Shown piece after piece: positions 1 through 11,147 of a stretch of DNA of 64,000 bases. The notes beneath the pieces were generated by a model. That model was not told the DNA's origin, ran no database searches, and saw only the letters and a program-made list of their open reading frames with translations. Location of the stretch: positions 585,651 through 649,650 of the forward strand of contig SSBO01000012.1 in assembly GCA_005281725.1 (NCBI GenBank). The letters are read 5' to 3'. The DNA comes from Wuchereria bancrofti (Eukaryota; Nematoda; Chromadorea; Rhabditida; Onchocercidae). The position numbers and the translations under genes were made by a program. Positions within the stretch are counted from its first letter, which is position 1, and each line of letters begins with the position of its first letter.

Positions 1-983
1 GATGATTAATGGAAATTTTGAAGGAAAAATCCAAGAAATGGAATACTGTAAAAAATGTCAATCGAAAAAAATTTTAAAAAATAAAAAAAATCTGCTCATC
101 ATTTCCAGTTGCATTCATTTGATGAAATGAATTTATCAAATTTTTTTGATCAATCAATCGATTAATCAGTCAGTCGATTGATCAATACAGTATACATTAG
201 TTCAATTTTCACATATATTAGTGTACTTTAAATTTGCTAACAAATTAATCATTGTCTATAATTTACGATGTTACACTTTTTTGGTAAAATCTAAATTCAA
301 TTAAAATATTTTAAATAATAATGGAATTGTATTTTTGACAATTTAATTATTTCTTTCATTTTACACGTTCCTTTTTTGAATTTAGTTTTTTTTTTTTGTA
401 CATTTTAACTCATTGATTTTTATGTTCTAAATTTTATTTTATTATCAAATATTTCACGATTTGAATTAGTGAATAGCAGGAGTAATGATTGATAGTTACT
501 GCTTAAAAGATTGAATGAAAAGAAAATTAATAGAATGTAATGATTGATAATATAAATAACTATTAAAATAGAGTTCAATCATAATCAATTAATTAATTAT
601 TAAATGTTAATATTATTTTAAAGAAGGAAAATTTAGCTAATACTATTAATTTATACATAAAAAAGGCAAAACAAAATAGAACAAAATTTGTATAATTTGA
701 TGTCAACAATTAATTAACTAAAAAATGTGATTGCTTTACATATTGAAAATTTAAAATAATTTTGTTTGAATTTTCAGTGTTTTTTTTTTTTACTTATATA
801 TTATCAAATTTTGTACTAATAACAGCATTATTGACTGGAAGATATGAAAGAATTTATAGAAATTCAAAAAAAAAAAAAATGCAGAAAAGATTGAAACAAG
901 TCACTAATGATTATGAAAATGATTGATAAAGAAATTAACAATAATAAGTTTACTGATAAGAGGATAAATATCTGATAACTAAC
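1..983 (-). other. Grainyhead intron after exon 4 (no exon seen)
   Basis: AT-rich sequence downstream of the exon 4 donor (GTTAGT). I looked on the minus strand for the next conserved CP2 segment and found none, so the intron runs past the left edge. It holds only homopolymer A/T runs. Confidence 0.6.
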
Positions 984-3900
984 TTTAACACTTGATTGTT
1001 CCGTTGGATTCCAATAAAATTGTACAGCATTATGCGCAATTTCCTCAATTTGTCCAATCATACCAGAACTATTTTTAGCATCAATTTCTAGAATTCGTTG
1101 TTTTACCGAATGTTGCCTAGAATGCCAGAATTGCCATGTTTTAATTTCTTCCTCATATGTTTTATCTTCTCGAAATACAATCATTAACTGACTCTGAAAT
1201 ATTATTACATTCATATAAGGAATTAAAATTGAAACATAAATAAGATAAAATCATAAAGATATAAATAATTACTAAAATTAATAAATAAACAAAACAAATA
1301 ATTGAAATTAAACCAATAAATGAAAAGATTTTCATTTTTTTAAAATAATTATTAAAAAGAAAAAAGGCATTATAAAAAATTTTAATTTTCATTATTAGCT
1401 ATACTTTTTTGTAAATTAATTAAAATTATGATTTTTTTTTGAAAATTTTTAAATGAAAAAGCTAGCTTAGCTTTTGCTTTTTCTTTAATTATTAAATAAC
1501 GAAAAGAAAGATTTTTGTTTTTTTGTATTTTTTTTTAATAAATTTTTGCTAAAATTAATTTTGAAAGTTTTTTAAATGAACATAAATAACATTTGTCACA
1601 TCTAATTGATAGGTAAGAAAATTTGACAATACTATCACCTGGATGACTGAAATAGAAAGTATCATTTTGGGTGTGGTTTTTTTTTTTGTAATACTACAAT
1701 ATTTTGTTCCCACCACCCCAATCCATTGCAACAAGTTAATCTAGCCTGTTTTGTTGTATCATCATCATTAATACCGGTACTTGGTACAGGTAATTCCGGT
1801 ATTACTACTTACTACAACTACTATAAGACTAAAAAAAAAACAGGAATTAAGAGAATGTTATCCTTAATTACACTAATTAATATATTCAAATCTTATGTGT
1901 ATATAAATCAATTATTTGATATTAATATGATAAAAAAAGATTAAAATTCTCAAATTTAACAAAAAAAATTTTTTTTACACTATTTAATATATTTAAATCA
2001 TATGTATACACAAATTAGTTACTTAATATTGAACTGATAAAAGAAAAGAAAAAAAGATTATAATTTTTACGCTTAACAAATTTTCCTTCGTTTTTTTTAC
2101 AATACTTTTTTTCCTTTTCGATTAATTCACTAAATATTAAAGTTTAGTAATTTAATTTATGTATTATTAGAAAGTAAATATATATATTAAAATATTTTGT
2201 AGAATGTAAATGGTTTGTTTACTAATTTGATTACCTTACATTTTATTTATCCTATAAATTTTTTTTTTTTTACAATAAAGTTCAAATTAGCTTAAAATTG
2301 CTAAATTTAAAATTGCTCTTTTTTTTCTTATACAATTGCAAAAATATTTGTATGCGAAAAAAAAGAATTTACTGATTAATAATATATTTTAATGTATTTA
2401 TAAAAATGCATAATGAAGAAAATAAAAAGAAAAGATGAAAGTGAAACTTTACTTTAACTGTAGGACTTTTTAGTGGCTTACAAAGATCAGGAATGTAATC
2501 AAATGACACAGTATAAAATTGTCCTTTATTGACGTATGTCATCCGATCATCTTCTTTACGAACAGATGTTGATATTGGTGCTTCTAATACATATTGAAAG
2601 CCCAAACTATTCTCTCTATAAATAAACATAAGAAAAAGTTCAAATTAAAAAAAAAAAGTGTATTTAAAATTTCACTCTTAATATTTTATTTTTTAGTAAT
2701 AAAAAATAAAGAGAACGATATATTATAAATATTAATTAGTATATTTTAATTAGTATTAACGAGTAGAATTATTATTTTACTGTTTATTATGAAAAAAGAA
2801 AAAAATTTTTTAATTTACTTCTTTTCTGTGTTTTTTTTCTTTTTTCCTCTTTTTTTTTTCAATATAGAAAAATTTTATGAATTCATTTTTATTTTGTATT
2901 TTCGTTTTTTGTCGCTAAAAATGATTGGAATTGTTAATTTATGAGTAATATTATTATTTAATATGATTTGACAATTTGCATAAATGCAAAAGAGTCTCTG
3001 AAAAATATAAGGAAATTTTAAGAACCAGTTTTTATTAACGAATAATTCAGTTACCTATCATAAAATTCATCATTATTTTTTTCTCATCAACTGATAAATT
3101 GAAATAGCAAAATGGTTTCATTTTTTTTTCCTTAATTTCAATATTTCCTTTAATTTTTTCAAAAAAACATAAAATTAAAAAAACAAATTTAGTGCATATA
3201 TATAATTAAATCAGATATATTATTGCATTAATAAGTTTTATTATATATTATTATAAAATTACTTCTATTACAGATTAATTAAAATGTGTACAAGTATTAT
3301 TATTGTTATTACCATTATTAGCATACTTTTATTATTATATTATCGTTATCACCATTATCATTTTTTATAGCAATAATGTGTATATATACTATATATTTCA
3401 ATAATTGTACTGTAAATGAGTTAAAATTTTGATTATAATTGTTCGTGTTTTTGTTACATATTTTTTACATAATAATAAAAATGCGTTCAAATAAAGGAAA
3501 TAATTTTCTATAATTTAATTAAATTTAATATTTGTTATACGACTAATATCAATTCAAAAATTTTTAAATGAAAATTTACATACACACTGTGAAAAATGAA
3601 TCTCATCCACGACAATCAAATGATTCATGCAATGATAATTAATAAATATATTTTATATGTAAATTTTTAATAGAAACTATAAAATTTAATTTGAACAAAT
3701 ATCATTTCTGTTTTCCATGCACGAAAATCTTATGCGTATTAGTTGATCCATATGTATTGTTAGCATTTCAATGTCTTAATTTAATTATTTTATCAATAGA
3801 TGAGAAAAATGTAAATTAGAATAAAAGACCATTTAAAGTAAGCTAAATGCTAATGCTTTTTGGCAAGAACTAATTTCTAAATCACTTCATTTATAAATAA

Positions 3901-5615
3901 AAGAGAAACCAACGAAAAGAACGCATCGACTTCTTTTTAAAATTTAACAAGAAAAAAGCATATCGTTTAAAAAGTTTTGAATTATTTTTTTTAGTCCAAA
4001 TTTTTTTAAACTCTTTTTTAAATTTTTTAACCCAAGAAAAATTGATTATAAAATTTTAAATTTACGATAAATAAATATGTGAAGAGAAAGTTGCAAAAAT
4101 AGATGAGAGCAGTAAATCAAAACAAAATTTGAATTTTGGATTTTGATTAAATGATGAGAAAATGTCACAAAGATATATGATTAAGGAAACATATAATTCT
4201 ATGTGTGTGTTTGTTATTTGTTGAAAATAGAAAATAATAAAATAAAATTTAAGGAGCAAAGATTACTCTTAATTATTAGTAAAAATACGATTGAGAAATT
4301 TAATAGAATTGAAAAAGTTTTATACGCTTAAAAATTTTTTACATATATATATAACGATAATAAAGTGAAGATAAAATGTATGATTTTTAATACCTAATGT
4401 TATTTATAATTTGAATTAATAATGCTTGAAATTCTAAAATTTTGTAAATTAAAAAAAAAAATTTTTTTTTTCCTATAAATTTTATGCAGCAATTAAAACG
4501 AACAATTTTGGTATAACAATCGGTGAATCACGATGACTTAGTGAACGTTCAGTTCGATCACTGGCAGCTGATTGAATACCATGTAATACTTCGGTTGCTG
4601 CATAAAAATCTTCATTTTTTGTTGCAATTAATGATAAATCAGCACCAATACCGCTATCAACCGGAGAAGGCATTTCAACTGCAGCTTTATATACCCGACT
4701 TTCTTGTTGTTGCTGTTGTTGTTGTTGTTGCTGTTGTTGTTGTTGTTGTTGCTGTTGTTGTTGTTGTTGTTGCTGTTGTTGAGATTGTGCTACCTCTTGT
4801 GGATACTGTAGAGCACTAGCACGTTGTTGCTGTTGTTGCTGATACTGTTGATAGTGTTCCATAGGACGTTGCCATTCATGAGCTGTTACAGCACCTTGGA
4901 ATACGGTTGGATAATAAAGTGGAGTAGCACTTGATGGAGCTGTAATAATTGATGTTTGACCTTGTGCAAGCCCAATAGCCGCATAATCAGTGTAAACACG
5001 ACTATAACTAGGCATTGAATAATATTGTTCAATTGGTTGCATTTTGCTTAAATCTTGTAAGCTTGGTTGACTAAGTGGTGCCAAATCAATTGGTTCACTT
5101 TTTGGTGAAAAATCATGCTGTTGTTGTTGTTGTTGCTGTCCACGACCTATAAATATATTAGTAGATTTTAATTTACTAAACAAAATTTCTTTGTTTAAAA
5201 ATAAAATATTTGAAGTATAACTGATTCTTTTAAATGTCATGCATATTTTTTTGTTTTTTCAACAAACAATATAACACATATTTTAAGGGAAAAGAAATTT
5301 ACTTGGTAAATAAGATAATAAATTATGTTATTTGATTGGGAAATATTTATCCAAACAGAATTTATATATATATATATATTGGAATTAATTAAAATGCCTT
5401 TGGAAGAAGAAAAGAAATAATAAAGTTTTTTTTTTTTTAACTAAAGAAGTGGCTAATATGTTCAACAACAGTTCAAGCTACTTTTGACCTGGAGGAGCAG
5501 TTTTGATAACCGATGATGAATCCAAATGAAATTGTTGCTGTTGCTGGGACTGCGACGAGGACATCGTCGCCGTAGCGCGGACTGATGATTGCGAATCGAA
5601 CGACTCCAATTTCAT
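984..5615 (-). CDS. grh-1: Grainyhead-family transcription factor, 5' part (partial gene)
   Basis: Sequence-specific transcription factor of the Grainyhead/CP2 family, which controls epidermal and cuticle genes in animals. Coding exons on the minus strand are 5489-5615, 4504-5146, 2453-2615 and 984-1193; all splice phases agree and give 381 residues before the gene leaves the window on the left. Residues about 43-256 are a low-complexity activation-like region with a run of 26 Gln (165-190) and a Ser-Pro-Val-Asp-Ser-Gly-Ile-Gly motif. The DNA-binding CP2 domain starts near residue 257: exon 3 encodes GFQYVLEAP then RKEDDRMTYVNKGQFY, and exon 4 encodes MIVFRE, WQFWHSRQH and YWNP, all family signatures. 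The start at 5615 was chosen because splicing from the exon at 6307-6572 places an in-frame TAG upstream of that ATG. The rest of the CP2 domain and the dimerisation domain must lie beyond position 1. The exon 2 donor (GTTCGT) is weak but is required by phase. Confidence 0.9.
1194..2452 (-). other. Grainyhead intron 3
   Basis: Phase 0 intron with GTAAAG donor and TTTCAG acceptor. Mostly AT-rich; the stretch near 1640-1860 on the plus strand is slightly richer (CACCACCCC, ACCGGTACTTGG) but shows no splice-consistent exon. Confidence 0.6.
2616..4503 (-). other. Grainyhead intron 2
   Basis: Phase 2 intron of 1.9 kb with short ATT-type microsatellites near 3295-3365. No further exon is needed: the phases of exons 2 and 3 match directly across it. 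Confidence 0.6.
4704..4781 (-). repeat. Poly-Gln CAA/CAG tract in grainyhead exon 2
   Basis: Twenty-six consecutive Gln codons, mixed CAA and CAG, with two shorter Gln runs in the same exon (near 4827-4860 and 5118-5138). The mixed codons suggest selection or age rather than a fresh pure-CAG expansion. The opposite strand gives a spurious Val/Ala-rich ORF. Confidence 0.9.
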
Positions 5616-5627
5616 TCCTTGTAGGAC

Positions 5628-6306
5628 CTGAGAAATAAATGAATTAATTGTAAGAGAGTATTTCATTTCAAAAAATAATCCAAAAATTTTTATATATTTG
5701 CATATATATGCATACATATCTTTAACTTACCAAACATTATTTATTGTTCATGCAATTTAATCGTATAACAATTGCTGTTGTTATTGTTGTTGTTGCTGTT
5801 GTTGTTTTATAAGTGATAGAAATTATTAAGCAATGAATTTTTCAAAATTTGATTTATTGGTTTGAAATTGTGGAAATAGACAAAAAAGAGATAAAAGTTG
5901 CTGAATGTTTTGGAATTGATATGAAAGACAGGTTATGTGTCGTAGACAGGTTTTGTGGCTTTAGGCTTGTTACAATATTATGCCTGGGTCAAACGACAAG
6001 TGCATAAGAAATAAAGGTCTCTAAGGAACCGGTATCGTCTGGAAAGTATTCGGCACTTTCTTAGAACAACAGGTCAGGGTGACACTGGTTCTTTCAAGGA
6101 AAAAAAAAGTGAGGTGAAAAGATCGGTGTTAGGAAAAATAGGGAGGGAGGGAGGAAAGGAGAAGTTTGGTGCATATATATTACTAGTGGTTGTATCACAG
6201 GTGTTGCTGTGCTTGGTGTTCATGGTGATGATGGTAGCAGTAGCAGTAGCAGAAGCAGTAGCAGTAGTGGTAGTAGTAGTAGTAGTAATAGGAGAAACAG
6301 GCTTAC
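5628..6306 (-). other. Grainyhead 5' intron, unusually G+C-rich
   Basis: Lies between the probable 5'UTR exon and the first coding exon. It contains a TTG/CTG run near 5773-5804, a GTAGCA/AGTAGT trinucleotide tract at about 6220-6292, and a stretch at 5920-6110 with repeated ACCTGT-like words on the minus strand. No reading frame consistent with splicing was found. Confidence 0.5.
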
Positions 6307-6572
6307 CCACTATCCGGTCCTTGTTCCTCCTCGTTGGCCCGTTTTCGTCGTCGTCGTTGGTTTAGTTTTGGTGCCGCACGGCGAGGACTGGATCGTGTCC
6401 GCTCCTGCTAGGTGCCTGTTGATGGTGCTGGTAGAGGGCAGGGCAAGTTATCGTCGTTGCTGGTCCGGTATCTGGTATCTGTGAGTGTACTGGTATGTGT
6501 ATGTGTGTGTGTGTTGCGGAAAGGGCCGGTCCTTCTGGTCCTCTTCTTCCTCCTGTTCCTTCACTTCTCGAA
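6307..6572 (-). other. Probable 5'UTR exon of the grainyhead gene
   Basis: On the minus strand a good acceptor (TCATCTTTTAG) precedes 6572 and a strong donor (GTAAGC) follows 6307. All three frames contain stops before the donor, so the exon is read as untranslated. Joined to the next exon at 5627 it places TAG in frame seven codons before the ATG at 5615. The acceptor could be a cis intron or a spliced-leader trans-splice site; the sequence cannot decide. It is much richer in G+C than the surroundings. Confidence 0.5.
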
Positions 6573-7168
6573 CTAAAAGATGACAAAAATTCTTGATTAA
6601 GGTTGCGAATACAGAAGTAGTGTCACCATGTAGTGCACATACACACACACATATACATACACATAGATAAACATATACATTGAATTGTCGGAAGAACTCG
6701 AAAAACCAGTAATGATCGGTATTTGTGATGATGGTAGGATGATTTTGGGGTGGCCGATTGGAATGGAATGGAATGAAAAGGAGGGCGAACTTTTCAACGA
6801 CACGAGAAAAGGGGACGGTCGTGAGCGATATTGAAAGGTAGAGGAAGAAGAGGAGGAGGAGAAGTTTTGAGAGAAATGTTGAGGGAGGGGTTCAAGGTAG
6901 GAATAGGATCAGGGGACAGGTATAATCCAAACAGCTGTCAACTGCTGAATTGCTACACATACCTACCATCTATCTATCTATCTATCAACCATATCGTTAA
7001 TCCATTATTATTTTATTTCCAAATTTGTTGACCGCCCCCGCTTCTTTTCCTCCTTCGCCTTCTTCTTCTGTCGCTCAATGCTGCAATTACTGCAATAAAA
7101 AAATATTAAATTTCATTTATAAAGAAATGAAGAAAAATGTTAAAATTGTTTGTGTGTGTGTGTGTGTG

Positions 7169-7214
<46 letters not shown>

Positions 7215-7540
7215 GAAAAGTACTCATGTCGTCATCATCTTTTGTTCTGTCACTACTGTTTTACTTCAACTGCTATCGCTATATCATTTTAGTAGTAGAA
7301 AAGTTTACTACTGTGTCGCATTGATTTCGTGAGGCCAAACTATACCTACCTGTCTGTCCTTATTCATTTGTTATTGTCATCAAAAATTTTATAGTATGTC
7401 TGTGTGTGTATGTATGTATGTGTGTATGAGTGAGATTTGAAATAAAATGGAAGTTGAAAAGGTGGGAAAAAGGCGAATCTACTTTACCTCAACCATTTGT
7501 CAAAACTCTTTCATCAAACCATCAAATAGTGCTGCTTGGT
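6573..7540. promoter_or_regulatory. Putative promoter and upstream region of grainyhead
   Basis: Directly upstream of the minus-strand 5'UTR exon. The region is markedly richer in G+C than the rest of the window, with a purine tract (GAGGAAGAAGAGGAGGAGG at about 6840), a TG repeat at 7150-7212 and short TG/ATG runs near 7398-7428. Promoter function is inferred from position and composition only; no TATA box or named site is claimed. Confidence 0.35.
7150..7212. repeat. (TG)n microsatellite
   Basis: Nearly pure TG dinucleotides with single interruptions (CG, TA). Confidence 0.95.
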
Positions 7541-7542
7541 TG

Positions 7543-7595
<53 letters not shown>

Positions 7596-7801
7596 CATCA
7601 TCATCACCATCATCTCATGATCATGTCACCATCATCATCATCATCATCATCATCACCATCTCATCATCATGTCACCAGCATCATCATCATTCGTCAACAT
7701 CATTGTCACCATCATTCAACACCATCATCATCATCATCATGTTACCATTATCGTCATCATCATTCATCACCATCATCATCATTATCATCATCATCATCAT
7801 C
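7543..7801. repeat. (ATC)n microsatellite block
   Basis: About 260 bp of ATC trinucleotides with interruptions such as TCATGATCATGTCACC repeated twice. It yields poly-His, poly-Ser and poly-Ile/Met ORFs in several frames, none with splice or domain support. Confidence 0.95.
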
Positions 7802-8596
7802 AGTGCGCTTGTTATAATCACTGCTATGGTTGTCGCCAACCGATTCCTCTCAATACATTCTTCGCTCATCTGAACTTTCAAACTTGACAATGATACATAC
7901 AAATATTAAAAGATAATAAATCTATCTAATAAAATAGTAATTTTAATCTCAGTTGTTGTTTGGTAAATTTTAAATTGAAAATGACAATGAAAGCTAACGA
8001 AAGTAATGATAAATTATTATTTAATAAAACAGCGTAAAAAAAACATGAAAAGACAAAAGCAGTATTGCCATATATATGAAATGACGTAAAATTAAAACTA
8101 CATTTCGTTATATTTTTAATTTCAATTGAGATATTGAATTTGAGACAGCAAAAATTAATATATAATGCAATACTTTCAAATCTCAAATCTTTTCATTAAT
8201 TTTCATAGTGCATAAATAATATTACCCTATTTAATCAATTTCATTAATTCATTTCATGTTTGTATTAAATAGCATATGCTAACATCATTTTACGTTTACT
8301 TCATTTCTGAAATTTAATAATAGATAATATTTTTCCTAAAAAAAGATTTAATTAACCAATCTAATTAAAATTAATCTTCGTCATCATTTTCATCTAAAGA
8401 TTAGTATAATACAAAAGTAAAAGTAATTTAAAAACAATGAATGAATACATATGTAAATTAGAAACATTCACTAAATAATGCGATTAAAATATGAATCAAA
8501 ATTATGGACAAAATTCTTTTCACTTTTTTTTTCTCAGTTTACTACTGTTTCATGTTTGTTATTTATTTAACTACTTATCATATTACATCACACATG

Positions 8597-8708
8597 TAAT
8601 AAATGTCTTCTAAGCTAACCTGTATTTTTAATTTTGATGTGAAAGTCCAGTTTTTGTGATCATATTCCATTAGGAAGAAAAGAAGAGATGATGACCTCAA
8701 TAAACTGG
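8597..8708 (-). other. Exon-like island, unidentified
   Basis: A minus-strand frame reads RETSLLRSSSLLFF then LMEYDHKNWTFTSKLKIQ, then either meets a donor-like CAG|GTTAGC at about 8619 or continues to a stop near 8577. Local G+C is higher than the flanks. A possible terminal exon with a TAATCTTTAG acceptor lies near 8390 (acidic tail Glu-Asn-Asp-Asp-Glu-Asp, stop). No family was recognised and no complete model could be assembled; it may be chance. Confidence 0.2.
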
Positions 8709-9650
8709 TCTCTCTGCCTCTATGTACAATTAAAATTGAAATAATAAAAGTTAATTTGCAAATTTTGTCAATTTTGATAACTTGTCAAATATTATTTTAT
8801 GATCATTTTCTTATAGAGTACAAAATAAAACAAATGAATATTTCGATATTTTTTCTTCTTTTTTTGCTTCTTATTCATAAAGTAACAATAATTCTATATT
8901 AATTACTTCATTATTAAATTTTTAATGCATAATTTGATAAATATTTTTTTATCGATAAGTTAAGGTATTATTTTAATAAATTATTAACAAATTAGGAGTG
9001 ATGGTGATTGTTTTGTTTATTAATACATAAATTGAAAATTAAATGTTAATTTTTAAAAGTTGTATTTTACCCAAAAATATCATTTAATTATAAAATTATA
9101 GAAACGTATTTAATAAGTGATTAATAAATTCTTTCTTGGAAGTTATATTTTCATTTTAATTTAAGTGATAACAATAATATTTTCACAAAGAATGCAAAAA
9201 GGTTTTGTTATTGCATACAAACAAATGTGATTATTAAACAGGTTTATCCATTTAATTGTTAACAAATAATTATAAATTGATAAGCGACGCTTATATCATA
9301 TTTTAATTCGTTAAGGCCATGACAATTAAATGATAAGAATTGATATTTTTGCTAACATTTCATTCAATATAGAGAAAATAATGGAGCTTAAGAAGGTTAT
9401 CACTTGAATATAATTTTTAAAAAAATTTAAAAAAAACTTAATTTTACTTTAATATTTTATTCATTGAATGATTAATATAAAAGAAAAGAGGAAAAAAGCT
9501 ATGCAAAATTTTTATCCTCAAAAATTGTTTTGAAAATTCTTTTTTTAAAAACATGCAAAATTTTTATAAAACTTTTTCCAATCTTTTTTTTTTAAAATAA
9601 AGGAGAAAAATGAGAGATATTATAGAACATTATTATTAAATTTAAGAATA

Positions 9651-9757
9651 CTTGACAATTCAGGTTGATGAAATTCACGTAAGTGATTGTCATATACGTG
9701 CATTACGTGTAATAAATCTAACAGCATTGTAATTTTGCTTGAAAAGTTAACTATTGT
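9651..9757 (-). other. Exon-like island, unidentified
   Basis: A minus-strand open frame reads ITMLLDLLHVMHVYDNHLRE followed by FHQPELSS, with candidate acceptors (CAATAG or TTTTCAAG) just upstream and a weak donor (A|GTATTC). The composition looks protein-like (amphipathic, helical) and unlike translated AT-rich noise, but no family was recognised. It could be one exon of a small gene between grainyhead and RGS. Confidence 0.25.
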
Positions 9758-11147
9758 GATTTGTGATTTGTTTACGCACGCAAAAAACCGTATATCGTTT
9801 ATAAAATACAAAGAAATAATTATTGATTCAGTAATAAATTCATTAATACATTAAATCACTGAAAAATTTTCATCAATTCATTACCATATTCTTATTTGAA
9901 CGATTAGTTTTAACAAAAATAAACTCATAATTTATTATTCATATTATACTATGAAATGTTATAAATTAAAAATTTTATGAGAATTATTGATAATAAAAAT
10001 AACAGTGATAAATAAATGAACAGTTAATAATATTCAAATTTTTATTAAAAGTACTCAAAAAAAAAAAAAGAAAATATGAGGATAATAAATTAAAAAAGAA
10101 GAAAAGGTAGTAATTAGTGCTTTTTTTCAAAAATTTCATTCTTCTTTGCAACTTGAATTAAGCTAAAGTAACATTTAGTCGGTGCTTCGAAATTTTTTTC
10201 CAAAATTTACAATTAAATGCATTTTCTCTTTTCTACTATTTCTTGAAATATTATAAATTTGCACAATTTTTCAACGCTGTAAATAATTTGAATAAATATA
10301 AAATGACAAATAGTATTTTCAATTACAATTGAAAATTTAAAGGCGAATTTAAAGTATTTTTCTGAAAAAAAAAAAGAAAAGGAATGACATATCAATCACA
10401 GTTTTCAGTTATATATAAAAAGATCAGGTGCTAGGATGTGACAATAGAATTCGAATTTAAATGAGGAATATAATAAGAAGAGAATTTTAAATCTTAGATG
10501 AATTAATTTAAAACGAAAAATTTTTGATTTATTTTTGTTATTTCTTTCTTTTTTGGTGTGCAATAAAATAATTCTTATTTAAAGAACAAAAAAAAAAAAA
10601 AAAAGTTCAGTGCAATTCTCGTATAACAAGCAAGGAGAATTATGCGCACTTGTCGCAGTAATAAGTTGCAAAAAGAGAAAACCTTTTTTATTTTTTTTGA
10701 TAAAATGATCCTTTAATGCATAAATTTTTTTTAATTTAAAACCTTTAATTAAAATAAAAAAGAAAAATTTGACATGTCTTTTATTTTAAACAATATTAAA
10801 GACTAATCAATTCTCTTTATTTTTGTTTTGCGTCTAATAAATTTGTTTATTAATTGCTTAAATCTTTTGTATTTCTAAAAAAAAACATATATATAAAAAA
10901 TTAATTTTTAATAATTACTAACTTTTAGTGATAAAACTTTAACTCTTTGATTGTGCAATCTTTCGTTTTCTATTTTCTTTTTATTTGTTATCAAACTATT
11001 ATGTCATTGGTATATTTTACTTTTATTTTTTTTCAAAATAAAATGAATTAAAATTACATATATTCGATTGCTTCTTTTTTTCTTTTTTATTCATAATATT
11101 TATTATTTCTTCTTATTATAATAATAAATTATCCCAAACAAAAAATT

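Larger units (their letters stand above)
7802..11147. other. Spacer between grainyhead and RGS genes
   Basis: About 3.3 kb of AT-rich DNA downstream of the RGS stop codon and upstream of grainyhead. It contains the two weak minus-strand exon-like islands listed separately (8597-8708 and 9651-9757). Otherwise only A/T homopolymers were seen. Confidence 0.5.

Noticed and set aside
4523..4819. Plus-strand Val/Ala-rich ORF
   Set aside because: Antisense of the grainyhead poly-Gln exon.
6074..6648. Several overlapping ORFs (Thr-rich, Ser-rich, His-rich)
   Set aside because: They arise from AGT/GTA repeats and the 5'UTR exon; none keeps a frame across the strong donor at 6306 into grainyhead exon 1.
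7536..7902. Poly-His, Ser/His and Met/Asp-rich ORFs on both strands
   Set aside because: Direct translation of the ATC microsatellite in different frames; no domain, splice or start context.
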